Part shown: one piece after another, positions 1-9,338 of the stretch
Position numbering within the stretch: the first letter of the stretch is position 1
Layout: each line of letters begins with the position of its first letter
NCBI GenBank assembly: GCA_003427395.1
Contig: BFEA01000193.1
Location: 687,609-715,939, forward strand
DNA length: 28,331 nucleotides
DNA from: Chara braunii
Lineage: Eukaryota; Streptophyta; Charophyceae; Charales; Characeae
Direction: 5' to 3'
The notes under the pieces: generated by a model
Told to the model about the DNA's origin: nothing
Seen by the model: the letters and a program-made list of their open reading frames with translations, nothing else
Database searches by the model: none
Program-made: the position numbers and the translations under genes

Positions 1-59
1 TGCGGGGGTGAAACCCCCAACCCGGCTTGGGCTCCGGGGATCCCCGCGTGACAACACTG

Positions 60-300
60 GTTGTAGTTATGTAAAGGTGTGTCCAGTGGATGTGTTTCCT
101 TATGCAAATTACATCCGGCCATTTCCTACCCCCCACTCCTTTGATGAGTTATATTATGGTTTGCCTTTTATTCGTCTTGGCTGAATCGAGGCTGTTAACG
201 TTAAGGGTCCTTAAGTCCAAATTTGCATTCCTTTTAAGTAGTTTCCATTTTTTGTCTTTGTTATAAAACACATCTATTAGGTCCATTTCATCCATTTTTC
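60..300 (-). pseudogene. LINE ORF2 amino-terminal fragment (EEP endonuclease start)
   Basis: Read on the minus strand, this stretch gives LRTLNVNSLDSAKTNKRQ followed, after one in-frame TAA, by KWPDVICIRKHIHWT (about 214 down to 76). L1-type LINE ORF2 proteins begin their endonuclease/exonuclease/phosphatase domain with a similar 'NxNGL' strand and a 'PDxxxLQETH' motif that carries the catalytic Glu. Here the expected QETH reads RKHIH, so that residue appears to be lost. The frame lies just downstream, in minus-strand order, of the ORF1-like frame at 374-1342, which is the normal LINE order. The rest of ORF2, including reverse transcriptase, would lie left of the window. The first 60 bases are GC-rich and do not continue the domain clearly. 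The call rests on two short motifs and the gene order. Confidence 0.5.
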
Positions 301-373
301 CAACCATTTACAGGTCGTTCAAGGGCGCTGTATCTAGGATCCCACCTTTCCGAAGGGAAGCTTTCTTCAGAAG

Positions 374-1342
374 TCAGATCAAGAGAGTAATTACATCTTC
401 CTCTAACCAGGAATGATTAGCTTTAATCTTGAGAATTTGCAGGTCCTTGAGAGAGTCCTCCCCCATCCATCTCAAGGTGATAGTATCTGAAGCCTTGTAT
501 CTCAGATACACATCATTATCCGCGATTTTTTCTGGCTCTGAGGTTAGTATTAATGTTGCCCCTCCTCCTGGGGGAAAATGATCTTTGATAAATTTGGAGA
601 TATGTTGGTTGATGTTTGTTGTTCCGGTTCCATTTTCTCGAGGGTCTGGAAGGGGGATGAGAGATGGATCTATACCATGGATAGTGATTTCTCCATACTG
701 GGAGTCTTTGGCTTCCGAAAGTCCTGCCTCCCAACGCCCTTCTTAAAATCTAACGGGTAGTATGATGGACCCCGATTTAGGGAGGAGAAGCGACGTTGTG
801 TCCCCTTGCAGTCTCGATCTCAATTTCTGTCTTTTGCTCATTGAGTCTTGCGGGTTGGGAGGTAAATTGGAGTAAGAACTGGCGCCGAGTGGTATAGGTT
901 GTACTTTTGTTGGCAAAGAAGGGATGTCTACAGTAAGGTCTATCTCATCCTCTCGACCTCCTGTTTCTACCATGTTCTGTGTTTCTTTGTCTTGCTCTTC
1001 TGACCCTTGGGCTTGATTGTCTGCTTCCCACTCAATCAGGGACGATTTTGGGTTTGTTTTGTTTACCCCCTCCGATTCTTCATTTATTTGGAGAAATTTC
1101 TTATCCCCTGTAATCGGAGAAATAACTTCCACCACCCTCGCTCCTTTTCCCTTTCCTCTCATGGGTGGGATCTCGGAATGCTTAATGAAATAGCTCTGCA
1201 ATGGCCAATTATTATGGGCACCTGGTTTGGACAAGCTCTGGTTCTGTGCCAGCGGAGCGGTTGAGTTTTGATCAATTACCAGCAAGGCATCTATAACCTG
1301 CTCAAGAGGATTTGAAGAACTGGGATCTGCTTCTATGTTAGC
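374..1342 (-). pseudogene. LINE ORF1-like frame with one in-frame TAA
   Basis: A minus-strand frame is open from just after a TAG at 1343-1345 down to TGA at 374-376, about 320 codons, interrupted once by TAA at 743-745. The same frame continues on both sides, so this is a nonsense change (CAA to TAA fits), not two genes. The protein is polar: a basic patch near MRGKGKGARVVEVI, an acidic Glu-rich middle (EEQDKETQ, GGREDEIDLTVDI), then a more ordered C-terminal part with FIKDHFPPGGGATLIL and WMGEDSLKDLQILKIKA. I recognise no catalytic motif. Its place directly upstream of a LINE endonuclease start suggests the ORF1 or gag-like RNA-binding protein of the same LINE. Minus-strand TTTCATAG precedes the open frame and resembles a splice acceptor. 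An unrelated host gene fragment cannot be excluded. Confidence 0.4.
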
Positions 1343-1576
1343 CTATGAAAGAGTAATCAATAGTGGGGTAGAAGGGAATTTTAATTACAATCCTCTGCGT
1401 TGGGTTGTACCCCAATCTCTTCTTGAGTTCAGCTGTAATTAAGTTCCAGATTATTTGTCTTCCTCTTTTGTTATTTGCAGATTTCATACATTTAAGCATG
1501 CCAAGTAGCCCAACTATATCCGAACTACCAAGTAGCCTGACGTTTGCATGCTAGACTTCAGGGGTTGCTGCCTCAT

Positions 1577-1613
<37 letters not shown>

Positions 1614-1742
1614 CTCGTAATCCTGCAAACAAAGAGTGCGAACAAGTACAACGGGGATTTCGTACTCGCGTACAACGTGTTGTACGCAAGTACCATTTTT
1701 TCTTTCTTTTTTAGTATGGGAGAGACGCCTAGCTTGAGGGAC
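1343..1742. other. Gene-free spacer between LINE remnant and Harbinger element
   Basis: No coding frame is convincing here. The stretch holds a homopolymer of about 34 T at 1578-1611 and, just after it, GTAC-rich short inverted motifs (GTACTCGCGTAC, GTACAACGTGTTGTAC) at about 1660-1685. It is bounded on the right by the TCA target duplication of the Harbinger element. Confidence 0.5.
1578..1611. repeat. Poly-T tract
   Basis: An uninterrupted run of about 34 T. On the minus strand it is poly-A, which could be an old retroposon tail or simple low-complexity DNA. Length in the assembly may be unreliable. Confidence 0.8.
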
Positions 1743-1745
1743 TCA

Positions 1746-1766
1746 GGGCATCGTTAGACACTCCTC
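1746..1766 (+). repeat. Harbinger left terminal inverted repeat
   Basis: Begins GGGCATCGTTAG and is preceded by the TCA target duplication (1743-1745). It pairs with the right terminus with two mismatches (A/G at base 5, A/C at base 13). Confidence 0.88.
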
Positions 1767-1793
1767 GGGGATGCGAGTCCAAGGATTTCGTCG

Positions 1794-1925
1794 TCGTTCC
1801 ACCTGTCCTCAAAGTCGATTTTCGAAAAAAAAAAGTGAAAACACTCCGAGGACAAATCATTGGGCTCCGAGGATTTCCCAGGCAAATCGTCCTCGAGTCC
1901 AAAGGACCTCGCGAGGTCCTTTGGA
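1794..1925. promoter_or_regulatory. Left subterminal motif cluster and 28-bp palindrome
   Basis: Contains TCGTTCCACCTGTCCTC (1794-1810) and CTCCGAGGACAAATC (1844-1858), each present as an exact reverse complement near the right end. The hexamer GTCCTC/GAGGAC recurs at about 1805, 1848 and 1889. At 1898-1925 is a perfect 28-bp palindrome with half-site TCCAAAGGACCTCG. Harbinger transposition needs the Myb-like protein to bind subterminal sites, so these are the best candidates for binding sites. That role is inferred. Confidence 0.6.
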
Positions 1926-2537
1926 GCCCGAAGATCCATGATTCACGAGTTGACGACGTCGAATCTAGAAGGAAAATTGAAGGGCGAAGGTGGTCCATTC
2001 GTGGTCCACCGGCCGGAAGACGGACATTGCGGGCCGTCATCGTCAAGTAAAACGACGTCAACAACGTCCTGGAACGGCCTCCTCAGTTTATCGTTACCGG
2101 CGATTCGTGGGACAACCATGTTGGTTCTTGGGGAGGCCCGTTGACGGGGCCATGACGAGCATCGGGCGTCTTTGGCCGGCTGCTGGAGGGGTTTTGTCGT
2201 TCGGGCGGGCTCCCCAACGGTCGAATTTACGAATTTTGTAGCCGTCCACCCCCGGTCACCCGTTCCATAAATTTGCTTCGTTGGCTTCTTCCTCCAGTAC
2301 TGTGTCGCCACTCGCCTCGAATGCGACAACGGAAGTGTGTGTTCCGTATCCGCTGTCCTGTCGTCTATGGCTGATCTCTACCGCAGGCTGCCTTTGCTGC
2401 TCCTCGTCGCTTTGCTGCTGCTTGTCGTTGTCGTCTTCCACATCAGCTCCCTCGGCCGCGTTCGTGGACGGAAAGTGACGCCACGAACGTCGAAGAAGGC
2501 GAGGAAGATGGACAACCTTTAGAAGAAGACCACGGCG

Positions 2538-4226
2538 TTGGCAGTGGTGGGGGGAGCTTCACGTCTGCGTTGCATCGGTGTGGAAGGTGTCAGGCGACCG
2601 TACGACCCGACGCTGTACAGCCACCTGCCGTCCCACGAGATTTCGTTACCTCCGAGCGACGACGATGCCGACGACCCTCCATCCTCAACGGTTCCCCTGG
2701 GCAGCGCCTCGACGCAGGATTGGATGGGGAGCCAGCTGTTCAGACAGCCACCGACGCCGACGTACAGTGATCTTTTGGAAGGGCGGACTTCGGCCGGCTA
2801 CGACGCATGACTCGTCGGTCTGAGCTTCGGTCTGAGGTCCGGTAGTCGTCAGGACGTGACGCACACCGTTGTCGTCAACCCAGCTTCGGGCAGGAACTGC
2901 ACACTACCTTCGGCGATGGCAGGGGGGCTTCCGGGTGAGCGAGACGAATGTTACAGTGAGTTGGGCGACGAGCACGGACTCGTTTCGCCAAAGGGGGGAG
3001 CGATGAGCAGTGTTGGTGTGGCTGCTTCGAGGACGACGACAGCGGGATTGGCGGCCTGCCTATCGGCAACACCTACTGATGTAATCGACGGGCAAAGGGA
3101 CGACGATGATTGGTCCGCCACAGAGGTTACGGGTCGACAGGTTTGGGACGATCATCGGTGACAATTGCGTGAGTCCAGCCCGTACGACATAACGAGAGGG
3201 GTGGCGAAGATGAACGTCCGGGGCCAAGACATGCTCATGGACTGCGATGGCGGGGGGGGCGAGGATTGCACGGCAGACGACGACGACAATGACAACGGGG
3301 AGGACGATGATGGCGAGATGGAGATTCGTTCGCTTGGGAGGAAGCGGGGAGGTACTCGGGCCACAAACAAGTCAACGGAACCGCGTGCGGGGCGGAAATG
3401 CAAGAAGGTTGTGGATGACACGTCCACAGGCGACGGAGGGAAAAGCAGGGATTTTTGGACCGTCGATCATATGATCGCTCTGGTCCGGGCAAAAAGCGAC
3501 CAGGATTTGCATCCCGTAGGGTTGGGGCACAACTATGGACGGATGAAGTCGAGGACGTGGAAGTGGGATGACGTTGAAAAGAGGCTCGTGAAGGTGGGGG
3601 TGACTACTAGGAAGGTTGAGGAATGCAGAAAAAAATGGGACAACCTGTACCAACAGTTCAAATCCGTGCACAAATTCATGGGACAATCCGGGACGCAAAA
3701 TTTCTTCACACTAACGCCCACGGAGAGGAAGGAGAAAGGGTCCGACTTTCAGATGGATGAGCATGTGTATTCCGAGATGAACGCGATGTCGAAGGCCGAT
3801 CACACTATTGGCCCGACAAATCTCGCGGACACGGGTGCGGCTGGAGGGGTTCAGATGGCCGGGCCAGGTGGCGGCCTGAACGAATCCGTGGCTAGCGAGG
3901 GATGTGGGGGCAGACAGGACAATGATCAGGGATCGACGAGAGATTCGACGTTCAGCGGTGGTAGTGCTGGCGGGGGCGGCAAAAGGAAGAATGTCAGACA
4001 ACAGACCTTCGATGCGATCTCCGACATCATGGATAAGCACGGTAAGTTGATGGTGACGGTGGACAGCGCGAGCAAGAGGCAGTGTTCAGTTCTAACGAGG
4101 CAATGCGACATTCTCGAGTGAGAGGTGGAGGTGCAGAAGGAGCACTACGAGAAGTCCGACCAGGCGAACCTGATGATGTGCAACGCCCTTTTGGAGATCG
4201 CGAAAGTGATCTGCGAGCGATCTTGA
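2538..4226 (+). pseudogene. Harbinger Myb/SANT-like DNA-binding protein with three in-frame TGA codons
   Basis: One frame runs about 560 codons, interrupted only by TGA at 2808-2810, 3159-3161 and 4119-4121, ending at TGA 4224-4226. The order is a low-complexity polar N-terminus (including LGSASTQDWMGSQLF and a Thr/Ala/Gly-rich stretch); an acidic run (DDDDNDNGEDDDGE, about 3280-3312); a basic patch; a trihelix/Myb-SANT domain from RDFWTVDHMIALVRAK (about 3450) to KKWDNLYQQFKSVHKF (about 3680) with spaced tryptophans; a Gly-rich linker; and a C-terminal helical segment from KRKNVRQQTFDAI through the 34 codons after the third TGA (EVEVQKEHYE to VICERS). In Harbinger elements this partner binds subterminal DNA and helps bring the transposase into the nucleus. 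The start is uncertain: the first ATG in the intact Myb-containing block is at 3210. An in-frame TAG at 2520-2522 closes the frame upstream. Each TGA can be explained by CGA to TGA. Confidence 0.75.
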
Positions 4227-4915
4227 CGTCTCACGCATCTCCGAGGTCGACGCGATCGCCACGTGTGCGTTTCGAGAGCAGCGTCGTTGTCGTTGTCCTG
4301 CGTGCTGGAGTGTGCTGCTGTGGAGGTAGTGTAGACACAGGAGGGGCCGCTCTTGCTCGTCGCATTGTTTGATATACGTATTGTTTGATTAATGTTGTAA
4401 GTATTAATTGCTCACGTGCCCACAGAGCGGCCTTCGGTGTCGTTTCCGTCGTTGGTGCAGGCAGGTTTTCCAAATTCATGAGGAGTGGCCGATTACTGTT
4501 GCGATTGTCCAACGTGCTCTTAGAAGAGCTGCGATGATGTCGACCTTATTTTAGGGCTGTCAATGTGGATTGTCTTCGTCGTGTATTGTTGTGATCCTGG
4601 ACCGATGAACACGTTGCATGATGTGAAATGCTTATTGTTGGTTTGTTTTTGTTTTGCGTTGAATTCGATCTTCGTTTTGGAGGAGATTGCCGACCGTCTC
4701 AAGATGTGCTGCGTGAATGGACCACAAACGGATTTTGTGTTGTTGTCTTTCTGTAGTAGTATTTTTTGTTTTTCTTTTTTGCCTTTCTTTTTATTTTATT
4801 TTTTTGCGAATCTTTTGTCCTTGTTTTGTTTTGTTGCGATCCTGGATCGTTGAAGCGTGGGCTGTTGGAAGTTGCTCCGTTTCTTCTGTCCTTTGGCGAT
4901 GCATGAAGCCTTATG
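4227..4915. other. Non-coding interior of the Harbinger element
   Basis: Follows the Myb-like gene. It is T-rich on the plus strand (notably 4735-4835, with long T/G runs) and contains no frame I can support. It probably holds the 3' untranslated part of the Myb-like gene. Confidence 0.45.
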
Positions 4916-5072
4916 AGGTGGGGTGGGGTTGGGGGGGGAAGGAAGCTCCTCACCCTACCTGAAGCCCATGGATGCGCCTTGCCGCTCCTGAAGCCCATGG
5001 GGGGTGGGGGGGTGATGTGGGTGCTGGGTGTTCTGGGGGGTGGCGGTGCAGGGGTGGGTGGGAGGCCCTTTC
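4916..5072 (+). other. G-rich tract with quadruplex-forming potential
   Basis: Multiple runs of three or more G lie close together, especially at 4998-5072 where more than six G-runs are separated by one to seven bases. CCTGAAGCCCATGG occurs twice, about 20 bp apart (around 4969 and 4988). It lies upstream of the third Harbinger protein, so a promoter role is possible but unproven. Confidence 0.5.
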
Positions 5073-5681
5073 GAGCTCCGGCGGGGCCATCCTGCTCGCC
5101 GACATTCAACGTCGATGCGTCGTCGGACCAATGGAAGCATGACCTCCATTGGGCAGAGAAAAATGGTCTGCACACGGTCAACGAAGGGGCAGCCTTCAGG
5201 TACGGCGAGGCACATTTATGGTGTGGTGAGAGACTGCGCACGGTACAAAAGGACAGTCTAGGCGCCATTCCGGACCGCAGTCCTTCCATTGCTACGACTC
5301 CAGCGGTGCCTCTCGTGCACTGCCCTCTCGTCGTACGCCTCCGCATCCCGTTCGACGCTCCGCGCCTCCACGTCATCTGCTCGCACTTTGTGGTGGACCT
5401 TTCTGGTCATCGTCCTCGAACCTCCTCTTTGGCCAGTGCCCCGTCATACGCGCCGTCCACGTCCTTCCTTTCCGCTGGCCGTTGAACATCAACGTTCACG
5501 TGCCCTTCGTGCACGTCCGCGTCACACCGCAGCATGCCTTCGTCCACGTCCTTCCTTTCGCAGCACGTCACGTGGCAGGGGGACTGAAGCTGTATCCACA
5601 TGGCACCGCAAGGCGCGACAGGAAAGGGCAGGAGAGAGTGGTCCTGGCAAGGGGGGCGGAGGCCAGAAAGGTCGAGGCCAC

Positions 5682-7193
5682 ATGTTCAAGTCGAAAAGGC
5701 TGCGCGTTGATGAGGCGAGCTCGGAGAACGATGATGACTTCGAATCAGAGGAAGTTGTGGTAGTGGACGCGCAAGGGACGCCGGGGAGCCAGCGATTGGG
5801 TTTTGGGCGGGACGGGTGTCGAGGAATCAACTGGCTGCTATCAGACAAGCCGTCGTTGGTGGTGCCGCCGGAGCCTCGCCTAGGACACACAAGGCGCAAG
5901 GGATTGTCATCATCGAGGCGAGCGTGCAGAGGCAGGTTGCGGGGGTGGGTGAGGCAATGGTAGGCGGAGTTCACACACCGATCGTCCCGGTCGCTGGGGC
6001 GGCTGACTTGACAAGGCAGTGACCGGGGCAGTCAAGCCATGTCGGGCACTCCCCGCGCAACAGGTGGGGGGTTCAAGCGCAGCGATAACACTACCCCCAT
6101 AAAAGAAAGTGGACGCAGGCGGCAGTTGGACGGCGGCGGGAGGTCATCACACTTCTGCAAGCGGAGTCGCGGAAGGTGTGGTAGAGGGGAGGGTCGAAGA
6201 CGTGCGCGGAGAAGATGGTAAAAGAGATGGACGACAGGAAGGCGATGATGACGACGACCGACCCCTTGCCAGCATGCAAATGAGAACTGCAGAGGAGGTT
6301 GATCTGGAGGGAGGTAGAAGTTGTGGGTTGATCGCGACGCTTTTTGGGGTTAAGGCCCTGGAAAACCGTTGAGGGAGGCGATCGGCGGTTGCGCCGACTA
6401 CTTCGTCGCCATCGTCAACGGAGACGCAGGAGCCGAACCACCGCCCATGCTCATCATGCCGCCGAACGATGTGCCACGCTTCAGATCGACGATCCGGCTC
6501 AGCGTGAACCGGCTTTGCGCAGATCGCACATCGTGGAGAAACTGGTAATGCGCACCATCCATGGGTGGATCTTCAAATCGTCGTCGAGGTCGAATGGCTT
6601 CGCTCGTGCAGAGTCGTACATCACTGCCGACTACACTACCGACGTCGCACGAGCTGTTTGGCAGGGGTTGGAATGGTCGAGAGTGGTTTCCCCATCCCTT
6701 GTTTACTACACGTTGCAGATGAAGATGGACGTGCCTCTGTGGTTCGTTCGGGTGAAAATTGTGGACAAACCTGAAGATGATGACATGGCGGCGCAACACG
6801 AGGCGACAGTTCTTCGTGTGATGGAGTGCTGGACAAATGCGCTTTGGTGCGGACAATGGCCGGACGGCAGCAGATTGAAACAAGAGGTTAACGCGGCTTG
6901 CAGATTGTCTGAGGGTTTTGTTTAGCATGTGCATGTGGATCATGCGCATGGGTGGCGATGACGATCGTTCGCACTATGAGGCGGGATTGTATGGATCACT
7001 GACCGCGAAACCCACTCTCATTGTGGCACGGTCGTACATCTTTAACTGGAGGCGACACATCGTTGACAGCACCAACCTCGTGTTGGATCGCCTCGGGAAG
7101 CCCCACCTCACGCTGGAAGAGTACCCGCATTGCATCCCGGAATGGGTTCATTGCGGGTTGCGATCACAACACCGCCCTGAAGAATACAGCTGA
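5682..7193 (+). pseudogene. Third protein of the Harbinger element, unknown function, frameshifted
   Basis: Protein-like sequence continues through several frames. From ATG 5682 it reads GHMFKSKRLRVDEASSENDD, an acidic Val run and GRDGCRGINWLLSDKP. A second block (about 6039-6370) is basic/acidic, with KRSDNTTPIKESGRRRQ and EGRVEDVRGEDGKRDG. A third (6369-6548) reads CADYFVAIVNGDAGAEPPPM to NRLCADRTSWRNW. A fourth (about 6535-6925) reads VMRTIHGWIF, VVSPSLVYYTLQMKMDVPLW and TNALWCGQWPDGSR. The last (6918-7193) reads SMCMWIMRMGGDD, YEAGLYGSL and LTLEEYPHCIPEWVHCGL. Frame changes near 6535 and 6915, and others upstream, show decay by indels. The ordered C-terminal half (Trp, Tyr and Cys rich) looks like a folded domain I cannot assign. 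Its position between the Myb-like gene and the transposase suggests a regular passenger of this Harbinger lineage. The true start and any introns are unknown. Confidence 0.5.
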
Positions 7194-7259
7194 AGCTGCA
7201 AAACACGACTGGATTGGCACGCTCATCCACGCGTCCCCCCGGATGCGGGGGTGGGGTTA

Positions 7260-8133
7260 GTGTCTTATTGGCCGCCTGACCTGACGGTTGGTTGCCTTTA
7301 ATTCAAAACATCTAAATCTATATGGTATGGAAATTGAATTTGTTGAGGTTCATATAACAAAACAGCCACAATGTTTGATAATTAACTTCTAAATGAGATG
7401 GTTTGTTTTTTAGTTTCTTTGTTACCTTTTACTTATGCTATGATGCTAATAGGCAGCATGTTTTTAATTGGATTTCCTTTTTTAACTGATTTTATTCGAA
7501 GGATGTGATCTTTGAACTTGCTTATACTAAATATACCATAAGTGGTAATTTGGTTTTTTGGCTTGGAAGTCTTTCTGTATTTTCGACGACTTATTATTCT
7601 TTTTGTTTACTTTTTCTCACTTTTCTTGCTCCAACAAATGCTTTTAAGTGAGACATCGAAAGATGTCATGATGATCCTACTCTGATGGCAATCTTCCAGC
7701 GGATGAAGATGGTGGTGACAGCAAGTGACACGTGAGTTCATCTGGAACTTCAAGGTCAATCGGGCGGGGTGGTCGTCCTGCATGGGGAGGTTCTTCGATC
7801 TCCAAATGAGGTGGTGGTGGTGGGGGGGTACGCTAGAGGTGGCGGGGCAGTCGGCGGACGGGTGCGTGTTGCATTTTAATTTGTGACGGTGTCACTATCC
7901 ACCTGCGCGGCATGTAAAATGCGCCGCTTAGATGGTTCTCTCAACGCTCACTCACTGACATGTGCGCAGGGCGTATGGCGACGTTGGCGGTTAGGTGGGG
8001 CAAGTCGTGCACGCGGTACGGTAGATGCTTCGGCTGATAGCGACCTCACGAATGGAGTCACCACGTAGACACTGCGCAACGCAGTAGTCTTGTTTAGTTC
8101 ACTTTTTTATATTTGTTGTCAAGTTCGAACACG

Positions 8134-8136
<3 letters not shown>
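7260..8136. other. Non-coding interior of the Harbinger element
   Basis: AT-rich from about 7290 to 7660, then GC-richer to 8060. I find no supported frame, though the beginning may hold the decayed end of the third protein (a frame here reads HDWIGTLIHASP just before 7260). Confidence 0.4.

Positions 8137-8215
<79 letters not shown>
8137..8215. repeat. (AG)n microsatellite
   Basis: About 39 uninterrupted AG units inside the Harbinger element. Such perfect length suggests recent expansion, and copy number in the assembly may be imprecise. Confidence 0.95.
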
Positions 8216-8218
<3 letters not shown>

Positions 8219-8556
8219 CGGCATAGCTGTGCGCCGCGGAAGGCTGGGTAGCATGAAAACTCGGGTTTACCTCTTCAAGTATGCAATGCGAATCTATGGA
8301 TTTTATTAAGGAATGTGTGTGTTGAGGACTTCGATTTGTGTGTCAATGGTTGCTCACATACCAGTGTTTTTTTTAATCTTCTGTGTGCGATTCTCGTGTC
8401 GACTACGGGTGAATGGCCATCTCAATGTCGTGCACCTATTATCACATATGGTGCCCGTCACGCAGTGTCTCAAATCACGGATGCGTTAACATCACCTCCA
8501 CCTGACAAAATAACCCCCAAAAGAATAAATGAAAATAAAAAATCCACAGAAAAAAA

Positions 8557-9000
8557 AAAAGTGAAATGGCAATCTGTTGCTGGAAGGGCCGAAATGGTCA
8601 CGAGATGACTTGTTTTTTTTTTTTTTGGCATGCAAGTCGCATGTGGAACAACAATTCAACGACGATCGACATTTGGAAATGCAAACAAACGCAGACGAGA
8701 TACATGACAAAAGTCTCATACACGAGGCAATAAAGCAAACCCGTTGTTGAGAAGGACACAACCNAAAAAAAAAAAAAAAAAAAAAACATAACAAAAAGTG
8801 TGATGGCAATGTTGTTGCTGAAAGGACTTAAATGTCACGAGATGAACTTGTTTCTTTTTTTTTGCCATGCAAGTCGCGTGTGGAACAACAATGCAACGAC
8901 GATCTACATTTGGAAATGCAAACAAACGCAGACGAGATACATGACAAAAGTCTCATACACGAGGCAATAAAGCAAACCCGTTGTTGAGAAGGACACAACC
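8557..9000. repeat. Tandem duplication, period about 237 bp, separated by poly-A with an N
   Basis: Two diverged direct copies run from about 8557-8763 and 8795-9000 (for example TGCAAGTCGC at 8631 and 8868). Long blocks, such as the one ending CCGTTGTTGAGAAGGACACAACC, are identical. Copy 1 ends in a poly-A tract (8765-8785) with an ambiguous base at 8764. Both copies carry a poly-T tract at the same relative place. It lies downstream of the transposase stop and could be an internal duplication of its 3' region. Confidence 0.85.
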
Positions 9001-9338
9001 AAACGCAAGAAGACGACCTCACACACAAGTCCAAAAGAAAAACACATTCTTGTGCTTGAGAAATCGATTCAACGCTTTGAGAAGCGCTCGTGCAGAGCAA
9101 CCAAAATTTTTTAAGCACGTGAACATAAACACCACACCGGGCTGAAACCTGCCTACCTCCCCTACCTGACATGGCAGACTTGTGCACCGCCCTAACCACT
9201 GCCACCCGCCACCACACCGCCTCCACTCCCCCACCCCAAGCCCCGTAATCGCCAGAAACGCGGCGAAAAAAGAGGTATGGTGAACAAAGTAAAGAAAAGA
9301 CGCGACTACAACGCGAGGAACAACAACAATCCTCGTCA

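Noticed and set aside
3152-4111. Open frames on the minus strand opposite the Myb-like gene
   Set aside because: They are shadows of the GC-rich plus-strand frame, with low-complexity Ser/Pro composition and no domain.
2538-4226. Alternative genetic code or selenocysteine at in-frame TGA codons
   Set aside because: The third Harbinger gene and neighbouring elements are broken by indels and TAA/TAG, TGA also ends the Myb-like frame, and CGA-to-TGA decay explains all cases more simply.
4699-5376. Minus-strand frame of about 225 codons
   Set aside because: Pro-rich translation of the G-rich tract and a Lys-rich translation of a T-rich tract; composition-driven, no motif.
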